DNA of 40,288 bases from Nitrosospira sp. (GCA_013450215.1 JACDSH010000043.1:1-40288); one strand, 5' to 3'; shown: positions 10,018 to 18,860, numbered from the stretch's first letter. The notes: a model not told the origin generated them from the letters alone. Numbers and translations: made by a program.

Positions 10018-10274
10018 TTATGTGATCGTCACGTCGGGTGATAGATACACATCCTGAATCGCGTTCAGCGACTTCACCCCTTCTGAAAATGGTTTCTGCA
10101 AAGCCTTACGCCCTGAAATTAGTCCCATCCCACCGGCACGTTTATTGATGCCGGCGGTACTCACCGACTGATGCAGATTATCCTTGCCAGACTCACCTTC
10201 AGAATTAATCATTCCGATTCGTCCCATATAGCAGTATCAGCCTCATCCCCAAACATTGCGCAAATTTCAGTCAT
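10018..10274 (-). pseudogene. fbaB: Internally deleted class I fructose-bisphosphate aldolase (FbaB type)
   Basis: Both ends of an FbaB-type aldolase survive but the middle is gone. Reading leftward from the ATG at 10274 gives [15 protein letters not shown], which matches the E. coli FbaB N terminus (MTDIAQLLGKDADNLL), preceded by an AGAGG ribosome-binding site. About 45 bases in, the homology jumps, in another frame, to the C terminus: [11 protein letters not shown], then [14 protein letters not shown] and NAIQDVYL, ending at the native-looking TAA. Intact relatives have about 350 residues, so some 260 codons are missing and the two parts are out of frame. The catalytic lysine region is absent, so no functional enzyme can be made. 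Confidence 0.85.
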
Positions 10275-10332
10275 CTTCCACCTCTTTACACTTATGAAAT
10301 CTGAATTTTCATAGTAGTTGATGAAACTGACC

Positions 10333-10992
10333 TTAGCTAAATATTTGCGCCAAAAGGGGGTGATCAGTGATCACTCCATCAATACCCACATCACGGCAGT
10401 GCTGGTGCTCGGATTGCGTCACAGGACCATAGACAAAGTTTCGAAAACCATCTGCAGTGGCCTGCTTTAATAAGAGTTCATCCAATACGTTGTAATCCCA
10501 GACGATATGATCAATCCTTGGACTCCCTTCACAATTAGCCAGTAAGGAGTCAAGAGTCTGAGGCCGATGTGCCACCAGCAAACCGCACTCCATCTGGAGG
10601 GATGCTGCGCAGACTGAAACCACATCGTGTCGGAATGAGGTGATGAGAATTCGATGTCCAACCTGATACCTTTTCAATACACCAATCACTAGGTCCAATG
10701 ACTGGGTGGTCTTGATCTCGATATTCCACAAAATGCCGGGGAAGCACTCTAAAGCCTCATCCAGAGTCGGCACCTTGTGACCGAGCACTTGTTCGATCTC
10801 ATCACGAGTAAGGTCTGCTACCGCGTGCCCAGATGCAATCACCCGATCATGCACCAGGACCGGTTGGCCGTCATGGCTGATCCGTACATCAGTCTCAATC
10901 CCATTAACTCCGAGTGTTATCGCCGCCTCGAACCCAGCCATAGTATTTTCTGGAACTGAGGCGTGAAACCCTCGGTGAGCAATTACCAGCAT
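10333..10992 (-). CDS. ugpQ: Glycerophosphodiester phosphodiesterase
   Basis: This 219-residue protein hydrolyses glycerophosphodiesters to glycerol-3-phosphate and an alcohol. The GDPD signature is complete: HRG at residues 6-8, PENT at 14-17, Glu33 and Asp35 in GIETDVRIS, and His48 in VHD. It ends with the usual GVDGVITDHP segment. No signal peptide is present, so it is cytoplasmic like UgpQ. It lies 16 bases after the DUF3025 gene on the same strand, probably in one transcript. Confidence 0.94.
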   Translation of the reverse strand: MLVIAHRGFHASVPENTMAGFEAAITLGVNGIETDVRISHDGQPVLVHDRVIASGHAVADLTRDEIEQVLGHKVPTLDEALECFPGILWNIEIKTTQSLDLVIGVLKRYQVGHRILITSFRHDVVSVCAASLQMECGLLVAHRPQTLDSLLANCEGSPRIDHIVWDYNVLDELLLKQATADGFRNFVYGPVTQSEHQHCRDVGIDGVITDHPLLAQIFS

Positions 10993-11008
10993 AATCTTCT
11001 CCTTCTCA

Positions 11009-11839
11009 TCAAACTGTAACGTGTATCGGTCGCGATCTGAAGTAATGGCTATCGTCGTAGTAGCTCTCGTTTAAGTTGTCTTCTGACCAACCGGGGTAAC
11101 CTAGAAGCGGTACCGGCGACAAAGTAAAATTTTCCACTTTCCCGCTGGATAATAAATCCTCAAGCATCGAATCAATCATAGCAAGCTGCACTGCCAAGGA
11201 TTGATTAAAAAAATCCCGCTCTACTGAAAGGATGATACCTTTTCCTGTCATGCCCACGTATGGTTTTAACGATTTCTCATAAAGCCCATGACCAAAAAGA
11301 AAGAACCTCATATGATTGCACACCGCCTTGCGCTGCTTCCAGAATAACTGCTTCCATTCGAAATCTTGTAGAAGATTACATAGCCCCGCATCACTGCTCA
11401 CAACGACCACCCCAGACTCGTCAAACATTGTTGCCGCATCACGCAGTGTGCCTCGTTGCTTTTTATCATTACCGTATTCCTGCAGCAATGCCTGATAGTG
11501 CAACCGGTTAAGTTCTGCCTTTGAACGGGCAAAGGTGAGCCATACCAGCGCATTAAATAGATCATGCCAGTTATTTGGGCGGGTCTGGACCTCTCCAGAG
11601 AGATAGATACGAGGCTCGTACTGTTGGGAAAATTCTTGGGGTGCGGCACTCTGAGGAACAAAGTGAACCAACTTCCCGGAGTAGGTCATGGGCTTTACGG
11701 TAGCGCTATTCCGCAAGCGCTCCAAAACTGAGATATCAGGCCAACCGTGAAGGTGCTCAAAACCTTGTGAGACGCGACTCAGCGGCATGAACATTGGTGA
11801 AGTCCGCAAAAAATAAGGTATCCAGCCGAGCGAACTCAC
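11009..11839 (-). CDS. DUF3025 domain-containing protein
   Basis: This 276-residue protein carries the DUF3025 signature NNWHDLFNALVWLTFARSKAELN around residues 90-114, with YEPRIYLSGEVQTRPNNWHD just before. The family is common in beta- and gammaproteobacteria and has no established function. No signal peptide or membrane segment is seen. Its start overlaps the stop of the upstream MFS gene by four bases, so the two are translationally coupled. Confidence 0.85.
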   Translation of the reverse strand: MSSLGWIPYFLRTSPMFMPLSRVSQGFEHLHGWPDISVLERLRNSATVKPMTYSGKLVHFVPQSAAPQEFSQQYEPRIYLSGEVQTRPNNWHDLFNALVWLTFARSKAELNRLHYQALLQEYGNDKKQRGTLRDAATMFDESGVVVVSSDAGLCNLLQDFEWKQLFWKQRKAVCNHMRFFLFGHGLYEKSLKPYVGMTGKGIILSVERDFFNQSLAVQLAMIDSMLEDLLSSGKVENFTLSPVPLLGYPGWSEDNLNESYYDDSHYFRSRPIHVTV

Positions 11840-13113
11840 TTGGCAATACCCTCTTCAAAAGAGCGCAACCTAGCTGTAAGACAAATACAGATAATAGTCG
11901 AGATAGCTGCGATGATTCCCACAATACCAAATTGCGTCAGCTCACCTTCAGCCGATTTCCCCATAATCGATCCCGCCATCAAGGAGGCGCATCCTGCGGA
12001 AATCTGTTGCACTGAGGAATTGAAACTCATAAAACTACCCCTTAACCTTGGCTCCACACTGGAAATTATCAAGGCCATCGCTGGCACAAAACGTCCCGAG
12101 ACAAAAATCATGAATAGCGTAGTCGTAGCAATTGCTAGAACTACCGGTACCTTTGTCATGTGCGTGACCAGCAGAATTGGCACGATAGAGATGACTGCAA
12201 TGATGCCAAACACCTTGCGATTACCGTGACGATCAGAATATTTGCCGATCAAGCGCGCGGTAAAAAATGTTGCCAAGCCGCCTGAAAAATAAAGATACGG
12301 GAGGTCTGTTTCTGTCAGTCCCACATTCGCTACCATATAGAGACTAATGAAGGGGATTACTGAGAAGCCAGCGAACATCAGCATAATTATTAAAGCGAAT
12401 GCATTTAGATGATTACAATTTGAGAAGATCGTCTTCAGCTGATTCAATGGGTCACTTTCACGATAGTGCTCAAGATGACCACGCAATGGTGGCAGTACCA
12501 AAAAAGTGGCGATGACCGTCATGACACCTAACGCAGTTAGAAAAAAGAATGGTGCGCGCCAATCTGAAAAATTGGAAAGAAATAATCCGATCGGCAACCC
12601 CACCACCGCTGCTAACGAAAAGGCTGACATTACCGTGCCGGTGGCAGCACCGCGGCGATATTCTGGAATGATGTCCCCTACGATAGAAAATACCATTGCA
12701 CCCATCACTCCACCAAACGCCCCCGCTACTGCTCTCGCTACCAGCAACATTGAATAGCTCGGTGCCAATGCACAAAACAGTGTGGCGCCAGAAAATCCGA
12801 CACACAGGACAATCAAAACTGCCTTACGGTCAAACCGATCAATCACAAGGGCAGCAAAGAAACCGCATACCCCTGCACTAAATGTATAAATCGACACCAG
12901 AAATCCGAACTGTGGTGGAGTAATCTGAAATACGCGCATGAACTGAGGGCCCAGCGGCATCATGATCATGAAGTCCATGATATGGATGAAATGCACCGCC
13001 ACTAGAATCGCTAGAACTGACCATTCGTGCGGAGGGGTCTGATGCGGAATTGCACCGCACTCCATCACTTCAGAGCTGTCACCCGCTTGAAGAATATCTT
13101 CGGTATTTTGCAC
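11836..13113 (-). CDS. MFS transporter
   Basis: This 425-residue polytopic membrane protein has about twelve hydrophobic segments. Family signs include the loop VIDRFDRKAVL after TM2 (MFS motif A-like), the charged IGKYSDRHGNRKVFG between TM8 and TM9, and VVGLPIGLFLSN. It resembles the drug/arabinose efflux-type (AraJ/YdhP-like) MFS group, but the substrate cannot be told. The long N-terminal tail of about 30 residues is hydrophilic. The ATGA overlap with the DUF3025 gene suggests a joint transcript. Confidence 0.88.
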   Translation of the reverse strand: MQNTEDILQAGDSSEVMECGAIPHQTPPHEWSVLAILVAVHFIHIMDFMIMMPLGPQFMRVFQITPPQFGFLVSIYTFSAGVCGFFAALVIDRFDRKAVLIVLCVGFSGATLFCALAPSYSMLLVARAVAGAFGGVMGAMVFSIVGDIIPEYRRGAATGTVMSAFSLAAVVGLPIGLFLSNFSDWRAPFFFLTALGVMTVIATFLVLPPLRGHLEHYRESDPLNQLKTIFSNCNHLNAFALIIMLMFAGFSVIPFISLYMVANVGLTETDLPYLYFSGGLATFFTARLIGKYSDRHGNRKVFGIIAVISIVPILLVTHMTKVPVVLAIATTTLFMIFVSGRFVPAMALIISSVEPRLRGSFMSFNSSVQQISAGCASLMAGSIMGKSAEGELTQFGIVGIIAAISTIICICLTARLRSFEEGIAK

Positions 13114-13267
13114 TTTTAGCCTCTATTCAGTGCGAACTGGTCCGGTGAGATTCATCTACACCGCACTCGCCCTAAATTATAAAGCGGCACCGTGTTCTCG
13201 CCAATGAAATCCCCAAACGCAGGGACCCATGTCTATAATGGCAATTATCTAGTCATCAGGTGAGAAA

Positions 13268-13816
13268 ATGAATCTTGATCGAGTAAATTCTGGCCGTGAT
13301 CTTCCCAACGATATCAACGTCATCATCGAGATACCGATGAATGCAGATCCCATCAAATATGAAGTGGACAAGGAAACTGGTGCCATGTTTGTGGATCGTT
13401 TCATGTCCACATCGATGCATTACCCATGTAACTATGGCTATATTCCACACACACTGTCGGATGATGGTGATCCTGTTGATGTTCTAGTTCTTTCGCCGGT
13501 GCCGCTGATCTCTGGCGTCGTGGTCCGTTGCCGGGCGTTGGGTATGTTAAAGATGACTGATGAGGCCGGTGAGGATGCCAAAATTCTAGCGATACCGATC
13601 GACAAACTTTGCAGTCTCTATCAAAAAAATAAATCGTACAAAGACCTCCCGGAACTAGTGCTCTCGCAAATTGCACATTTCTTTGCACATTATAAAGATT
13701 TGGAACCTGGCAAGTGGGTCGAGATAGTCGGCTGGGCTTCGGTCAAAGATGCCAATGCTGAAATTATGGCAGGGGTAAAACGCTATAAAGAAACCAAGAA
13801 GAAACCGATGTTCTAA
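13268..13816 (+). CDS. ppa: Inorganic pyrophosphatase (family I)
   Basis: The enzyme hydrolyses pyrophosphate to two phosphates. This 182-residue protein has the family I signature [11 protein letters not shown] at residues 65-75, which carries metal-binding Asp residues, and the conserved [10 protein letters not shown] and YPCNYGYIP segments. AGGTGAG lies just before the ATG. A TATAAT at 13234-13239 is a possible -10 box, although no good -35 is visible at the proper distance. Confidence 0.97.
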   Translation: MNLDRVNSGRDLPNDINVIIEIPMNADPIKYEVDKETGAMFVDRFMSTSMHYPCNYGYIPHTLSDDGDPVDVLVLSPVPLISGVVVRCRALGMLKMTDEAGEDAKILAIPIDKLCSLYQKNKSYKDLPELVLSQIAHFFAHYKDLEPGKWVEIVGWASVKDANAEIMAGVKRYKETKKKPMF

Positions 13817-13968
13817 GTTTTTTAAAAGATCCTTACACTCGAACTGAGCTTATAAAAAGATACAAAATAACATTCAGAGCGCCCAAGACACCCGCTCCAT
13901 CTCCACCCTAATGACTAATTAGCAGTTACAGTCGCGTCTGTGAAGATCTCATACTCCCTAGCAATGTC

Positions 13969-15351
13969 ATGACCACCTCCCTTACTCGCCAGTGGGCATT
14001 GTTCGGAGGGCCCGTGCTCGCACTGGCAGTTGCAATGGCCATGAACTCGTTCGGATGGGAATCCAAGGCAAGCTGGACCGGGGCTGTCGCTATTCTGTGC
14101 GTAGTTTGGTGGGTCTTCGAGCCCATCCCTATTCCCGCGACCTCCATCATTCCTCTGGCAGTATTCCCGCTCGCTGGAGCTCTTCCGCAGGAGAAAATTG
14201 CCAGCGCCTACGGGAGCGATTTAATTCTTCTGTTGCTAGGTGGTTTCATCATCTCTACCGCTATGGAACGCTCCGGTGCGCACCGACGAATTGCCTTAGG
14301 CATGGTGAGTCTGGTAGGTGGGCACACCAGCCGTCGCATCGTATTAGGATTCATGTGCGCAAGTGCCGCACTAAGCATGTGGATATCAAATACGGCAACA
14401 GCACTCATGATGTTGCCGATCGCACTGGCAGTGCTAGAACGAAGCCAAGATAAAAAATTAGCTGTACCACTCCTACTAGCGATCGCCTACGGGTGTAGCA
14501 TCGGTGGCCTGGGAACGCCAATCGGCACCCCTCCAAATCTAGTATTCATGCAGCAGTATCAGATATTCACCGGGAACGCGATCGGATTTACACAGTGGAT
14601 GAGTTGGGGATTGCCAACTGTTTTGCTAATGCTCCCGCTTGCGGGTTTGTGGCTGACTCGGAACCTGAACTTCCATGGCGAGTTGGTTATTCCACCACCC
14701 GGCGCATGGCGTCCAGAAGAGAGGCGGGTGCTCGTCATCTTTGGACTTACGATCCTCGCCTGGATGACACGTATTGAACCCTTCGGGGGATGGAGCACTT
14801 GGCTCAATCTAAAAAGTGCAAACGATGCTGCGGTCGCATTAATCGCCGTAGTCATCATGTTTCTGGTTCCCAACGGGCGTGGTGGAAGACTTCTAGATTG
14901 GGAGACTGCGGAAAAAATACCGTGGGGCATACTCATTCTTTTTGCAGCTGGCATTGCAATCGCGCATGCTTTTGTTGAGTCTGGTATCTCGAGCTTCATC
15001 GGCGGTCAGTTGACAGTTCTGGCAAGATTGCACCCGCTGATCATTATCGGAGCCATCGCTCTGGTAGTAACATTTCTTACCGAGACAACCAGCAATACCG
15101 CGACCACTGTTCTATTGATGCCGATTCTTGCAACGGCCGGCGTTGCAGCTGGAGTCGATCCTAGTCTGATGATGGTACCTGCTGCCATGAGCGCGAGTCT
15201 CGCATTCATGCTGCCGGTTGCAACTGCACCCAATGCGATTATCTTCAGCACTGGAAAGGTGCCTATTACTGAAATGGCACGCGAGGGTCTGGCTCTTAAC
15301 TTTATTGGCGCTGCAGTCATTACTGTGGTCTGTTATTTTATAGTTGCATAG
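13969..15351 (+). CDS. DASS/SLC13 family anion (dicarboxylate or sulfate) transporter
   Basis: This 460-residue membrane protein of the divalent anion:Na+ symporter family has many hydrophobic segments. The two hallmark substrate/sodium loops are present: SNTATALMMLPIA (near residues 142-154) and SNTATTVLLMPILA in the second half. The C-terminal motif PVATAPNAIIFSTGKV matches the SLC13 signature. Whether it carries C4-dicarboxylates, citrate or sulfate cannot be decided here. The start is the ATG at 13969; the gene stands alone. Confidence 0.93.
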   Translation: MTTSLTRQWALFGGPVLALAVAMAMNSFGWESKASWTGAVAILCVVWWVFEPIPIPATSIIPLAVFPLAGALPQEKIASAYGSDLILLLLGGFIISTAMERSGAHRRIALGMVSLVGGHTSRRIVLGFMCASAALSMWISNTATALMMLPIALAVLERSQDKKLAVPLLLAIAYGCSIGGLGTPIGTPPNLVFMQQYQIFTGNAIGFTQWMSWGLPTVLLMLPLAGLWLTRNLNFHGELVIPPPGAWRPEERRVLVIFGLTILAWMTRIEPFGGWSTWLNLKSANDAAVALIAVVIMFLVPNGRGGRLLDWETAEKIPWGILILFAAGIAIAHAFVESGISSFIGGQLTVLARLHPLIIIGAIALVVTFLTETTSNTATTVLLMPILATAGVAAGVDPSLMMVPAAMSASLAFMLPVATAPNAIIFSTGKVPITEMAREGLALNFIGAAVITVVCYFIVA

Positions 15352-15461
15352 CAAGTGTCTGCACCCTCTGATATTGATGCCCGTACTCGCCTATGGCAAG
15401 ATTAAGGAAAATTTTATAGCACTGCATGAACCAAGCAAATAAAAGGATTAGGTGCCAGCTA

Positions 15462-16049
15462 ATGAATTGGTTAGAAGATATCGAACTCAGGGGATCGATA
15501 GTAACCCTTGAACCCCTCAATATGGACCATGTCGAGCCTTTACAGACTGCTGTTAAGGATGGTGAGTTTTGGAAACTCTGGTATGCACGTGTTCCCGCAC
15601 CTGAGCAGATGGAAGACTACGTAACAACTGCCATTGCTGATGCGGGGAGAGGAAATATCGCATTCGCCGTCAGAATCAATGAAACAAAAAAAATTGTCGG
15701 AACAACGCGTTTCTACAATGTCGACGGATTGAATAGAAGACCGATGCTGGGCTATACGTGGTACGCAGAATCGGCGTGCAGAACTGGAATCAATACCGAG
15801 ACCAAGCTACTACTATTGCAGCACGTCTTTGAACAAAAAAATGCTATCGCTGTGGAATTTAGGACGCATTTTTTCAATCAAACCTCCAGAACCTCGATTG
15901 AAAGATTGGGTGCGAAGCAGGATGGTATTTTACGCAGCCACCAGATCATGCATGATGGATCAATCCGAGACACCGTAGTCTATTCTATACTGAGGCATGA
16001 GTGGCCCACCGTCAAAGACAATCTTCTGAACAGGTCTAATCAAACTTAA
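15462..16049 (+). CDS. GNAT family N-acetyltransferase (RimJ/RimL-like)
   Basis: The protein starts with a RimJ/RimL-like strand pattern (IELRGSIVTLEPL). It has the acceptor-loop and acetyl-CoA regions typical of this group: VGTTRFYNVD, then GYTWYAESACRTGINTETKLLLLQHVFE and EFRTHFFNQTSRTSIERLGA. Such enzymes acetylate protein N termini or small molecules; the substrate is unknown. I prefer the ATG at 15462 (195 residues) because TAGGTG lies about seven bases upstream; the frame also opens at an ATG at 15426, which lacks a well-spaced site. Confidence 0.85.
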   Translation: MNWLEDIELRGSIVTLEPLNMDHVEPLQTAVKDGEFWKLWYARVPAPEQMEDYVTTAIADAGRGNIAFAVRINETKKIVGTTRFYNVDGLNRRPMLGYTWYAESACRTGINTETKLLLLQHVFEQKNAIAVEFRTHFFNQTSRTSIERLGAKQDGILRSHQIMHDGSIRDTVVYSILRHEWPTVKDNLLNRSNQT

Positions 16050-16053
16050 TTGC

Positions 16054-16287
16054 ATGGGTATGCCAGATGAATCTGATCCGACGGTTATCCCTATACTTAT
16101 TGACCCCGATAATTATCGCTGGGTGCTCTACAACAAAATGAAATGTTGTAGAGGGGGGTTACTGATTCCCTCTCAACAACTTTTCAATGCCCTTGCCGAA
16201 CTGGACTACTCTAAAAATACGCGACGTTTCGATGCAATAAAGGGACTGCTTATTTTCGATAAGAATGGATTCATCTATATGGTCTAG
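16054..16287 (+). CDS. Small hypothetical protein
   Basis: I do not recognise this 77-residue product. It begins four bases after the acetyltransferase stop and is probably co-transcribed. It is hydrophilic and mildly basic, with two adjacent cysteines in KMKCCRGG (near residue 30) and an aromatic C terminus (NGFIYMV). No signal peptide or membrane span is seen. An in-frame ATG at 16060 is an alternative start. No clear ribosome-binding site is visible, so it may rely on coupling or may not be a real gene. Confidence 0.45.
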   Translation: MGMPDESDPTVIPILIDPDNYRWVLYNKMKCCRGGLLIPSQQLFNALAELDYSKNTRRFDAIKGLLIFDKNGFIYMV

Positions 16288-16460
16288 AGTGAAATGAGCT
16301 CTGTCTTTGGCCGGGCCGACCCCTCTTCATTGAACGCTAAGTAGATTGAATCTATCCAGGATACATTGAACGTCCAAGAGACGGCATGACCTTAAAATAA
16401 AACACACCTCACCTGCTTAATAGTGATAATTAAGCTCACTCTTTTCCGTAGGAGTCCCTC

Positions 16461-16808
16461 TTGAAAAATAAGGCCACCGTAGAAGAAGTCTTATCCCATA
16501 TACCAGGGCCCATCACTGCAGAATGGCCCTTGGGAGAACCTTTTGCCGTAGCACTCTCTCATGGAACCATGTCGGTTGAGTATTATTCGCCGCTCGGTCA
16601 CGACCCTCAGACACCACACGAGCAGGATGAGGTCTATTTTATTCACCGCGGGATAGGCAAGTTAGTTATCAATGGCGCACACCATTCATTTAAAGCAGGA
16701 GATTGTCTATTCGTGCCAGCGAACGTCTCACACCGTTTTGAGAATTTTTCAGATGATTTTGGTGCGTGGGTCGTTTTCTGGGGACCGAAGGGGGGTGAGA
16801 AAGCTTGA
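16461..16808 (+). CDS. Cupin domain protein
   Basis: This 115-residue single-domain cupin shows the two conserved motifs in HEQDEVYFIHRGIGKLVING and AGDCLFVPANVSHRFENFS, containing the His/Glu/His metal ligands usual for the family. Small cupins of this type can be dioxygenases, isomerases or metal-binding sensors; the sequence does not say which. The start is a TTG preceded by TAGGAG at good distance, with no nearby ATG that preserves the N terminus. The downstream RND-pump remnant begins almost at its stop. Confidence 0.82.
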   Translation: MKNKATVEEVLSHIPGPITAEWPLGEPFAVALSHGTMSVEYYSPLGHDPQTPHEQDEVYFIHRGIGKLVINGAHHSFKAGDCLFVPANVSHRFENFSDDFGAWVVFWGPKGGEKA

Positions 16809-17310
16809 CCCTTGGCGCTACATTGAGCAACTAAAGACTGAGTTGGTTCTACATGCTCGGAAGCTTGCGAGACAATTTCTGATATTTACTGCAGCTCCAT
16901 TAGCAATCACAGGTGGCATCCTGGCTCTGTGGTTACGGGATATCCCATTATTCATTTCCGCTGGGGCGAGGTTTATTGCTATGTCGGGGGTGGCGGCACT
17001 AGATGGACTGGTACTGCTATCATTTATCCGTAGTCTGCGAGAAGAAGGTATGACACTAGAGGATCCCATCCCGACCGGATCACTCCTCAGGTTACGTCGA
17101 GTTTTGGTAACCACTTGGATTGAGACTCTCAGTTTCCTACCGAGGGCACTCAGCACTGGCACCGGTTATGAGGTGCAGCGGACCTTAGCAACAGTGATGG
17201 TCGGTAGCACCCTCTCCAAATCCTTGCTGACGCTGCTGGTATTGCCCGTACTGTATCAACTCGCACATCGACACGATGTTCCATCAGTTATCGTGGCACC
17301 CCAGAGCTGA
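16809..17310 (+). pseudogene. C-terminal remnant of a heavy-metal RND efflux pump (CzcA/CusA type)
   Basis: An open frame of about 165 codons encodes only the last part of an HAE-RND inner-membrane pump. FTAAPLAITGGILALWLRDI, SGVAALDGLVLLSFIRSLREEG and TGTGYEVQRTLATV, ending in LLTLLVLPVLYQLAHRHD, correspond to the final transmembrane helices of CzcA/CusA proteins, which are normally over 1000 residues. The first 20 or so residues (LDPWRYIEQLKTELV) are not recognisably RND. The frame is open upstream into the cupin gene but out of its phase. No periplasmic adaptor or outer-membrane gene accompanies it. It cannot be a working pump. Confidence 0.8.
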
Positions 17311-17311
17311 T

Positions 17312-18187
17312 TCAGGGAATCCTCTTCGGATCATGCTTTGCTGCGCTCATTGCCTTGAGGTAAGCAATGATCTCCTGTATGACCTGAGCCCGGTTTGGAG
17401 TCTCCTTAGCCAGTGCCGGCATCGTCGTGTTGTAGCGAATGCTGGTAGGATTCTCAATCCAGCGCACCAAGTAGTCCGGTTTAAAGTACTCGACCACGCT
17501 GTTTGGATAGTTGAGTTCTGGCGCTTTACCGCCGCCTTCTCCATTGATCGTGTGGCATGCCAGACAGTGTTTTCTAAAATGTAAAAACCCGCGCTTTACT
17601 TGTGGAGATACCTTTCCTACAGGGGAGAGATTCGGATAACGAATTGAGAATATCGTGGTCTCGATACCTATCACCTGGTAAGGCATCCCGGAAGCGCCAT
17701 CATTCAGCAAAGACTTTGACTGTAAGTTATCCCATACCAGATAGAGCGGCCCGAGCTTAACCAACTCATCATTCTGAAGGATGTTAATCAGCGTGAACGG
17801 CGTACCGTCAGCGCTGGCAAAAGCAAAATAGGCATCATGCGAGAGAAACCGCGCTACCGGGATACTCGGTTGGTATCCATCTGTGCTGGTAAATACAATC
17901 TCCTCCGATTGCTCCCAACTCTTACCAAAAATGGCATCCAATAGTTGGCGCACTGGGTAGGCGTGGTAGATCCGCTCTCTCTTCTCGTGTGCTTCGAAAA
18001 CCTTGAGCGGGATTGAGTCAGCCATGTTGCTTAATTCAGTCAGAGTCAATGTCCTGACAATCGAGCCCTGATCCTTAAACTCGATATTTATTCCATCCTG
18101 CGAGAATGCCGGCGCAGGCAAAAAAATATTGCCACTCGATAGGATCAACAGAAACAGAATGTAATAAGAACTACCCGGAATTTTCAT
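17312..18187 (-). CDS. Exported c-type cytochrome with an N-terminal molybdopterin-oxidoreductase-like domain
   Basis: This 291-residue protein begins with a Sec signal peptide (hydrophobic run FLLILSSGNIFLPAPAFS, cleavage near residue 30). Residues 45-185 resemble, weakly, the sulfite-oxidase-type molybdopterin-binding fold (DGYQPSIPVARFL, GPLYLVWDN). I see no certain cofactor cysteine there. Residues 195-285 form a class I cytochrome c with haem motif CLACH at 208-212 and probable axial Met256 in TTMPAL. It is likely a periplasmic electron carrier or oxidase subunit. An upstream in-frame start at 18253 would overlap pyrE and spoil the signal peptide, so 18187 is preferred. The gene follows pyrE by 25 bases on the same strand. 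Confidence 0.85.
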   Translation of the reverse strand: MKIPGSSYYILFLLILSSGNIFLPAPAFSQDGINIEFKDQGSIVRTLTLTELSNMADSIPLKVFEAHEKRERIYHAYPVRQLLDAIFGKSWEQSEEIVFTSTDGYQPSIPVARFLSHDAYFAFASADGTPFTLINILQNDELVKLGPLYLVWDNLQSKSLLNDGASGMPYQVIGIETTIFSIRYPNLSPVGKVSPQVKRGFLHFRKHCLACHTINGEGGGKAPELNYPNSVVEYFKPDYLVRWIENPTSIRYNTTMPALAKETPNRAQVIQEIIAYLKAMSAAKHDPKRIP

Positions 18188-18212
18188 GCCGTTGCTACCA
18201 ATTTTGTCGATA

Positions 18213-18860
18213 CTAGGCAACACCGTATTGCGCGCGGTATCTCTGCACCGCATTTAGATTATTCACCAGTCCGTCTCTATCTTGCAGGTAGTGCATGATG
18301 CTGTCCATATTAACGATGCTGATGACTGGAATTCCATACATATGCTGCACTTCCTGTACCGCAGACTTTTCTCCGGCGCCCCTCTCCATCCGATCAAGAG
18401 CGATGACAACCCCGCAAGGTTTTGCACCGGCTGAACGTATCAACTCGACCGACTCACGCACTGAAACACCAGCAGAGATGACATCGTCCACAATTAGCAC
18501 CCGTCCAGCAAGAGGCGCGCCAACGGTGTTACCACCCTCGCCATGATCCTTTGCTTCCTTACGATTAAAACAGAAGGAGTGGTTATGTCCACTCTCGGCA
18601 AGGGCGATGGTAATGGCGCTGACTAATGGGATGCCCTTGTAGGCCGGACCGAATAGCATATCAAACGGAAGCCGGGCACCGAGTATAGCTTTCGCGTAAA
18701 ATTGGCCGAGCCTCCGCAACGACTCGCCATCGTTGAATAATCCAGCATTAAAAAAATATGGCGAGATCCGACCTGCTTTGGTCTTGAATTCACCGAAGCA
18801 CAGTACATTACGTTGAATGGCGAACTCAATGAACTCCTGTCGGAAGTCGGACATGGCCAT
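18213..18860 (-). CDS. pyrE: Orotate phosphoribosyltransferase
   Basis: The enzyme converts orotate and PRPP to orotidine 5'-monophosphate. The PRPP loop VLIVDDVISAGVSVRES is clear, as are the FGEFKTKAGRISPYFFNAG N-terminal segment and FGPAYKGIPL. The 215-residue length is normal. A second ATG three codons in (18854) is an equally possible start. The gene is divergent from xthA, with only 20 bases between the two start codons, and is separate from the other pyr genes at 1112-3860. Confidence 0.97.
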   Translation of the reverse strand: MAMSDFRQEFIEFAIQRNVLCFGEFKTKAGRISPYFFNAGLFNDGESLRRLGQFYAKAILGARLPFDMLFGPAYKGIPLVSAITIALAESGHNHSFCFNRKEAKDHGEGGNTVGAPLAGRVLIVDDVISAGVSVRESVELIRSAGAKPCGVVIALDRMERGAGEKSAVQEVQHMYGIPVISIVNMDSIMHYLQDRDGLVNNLNAVQRYRAQYGVA

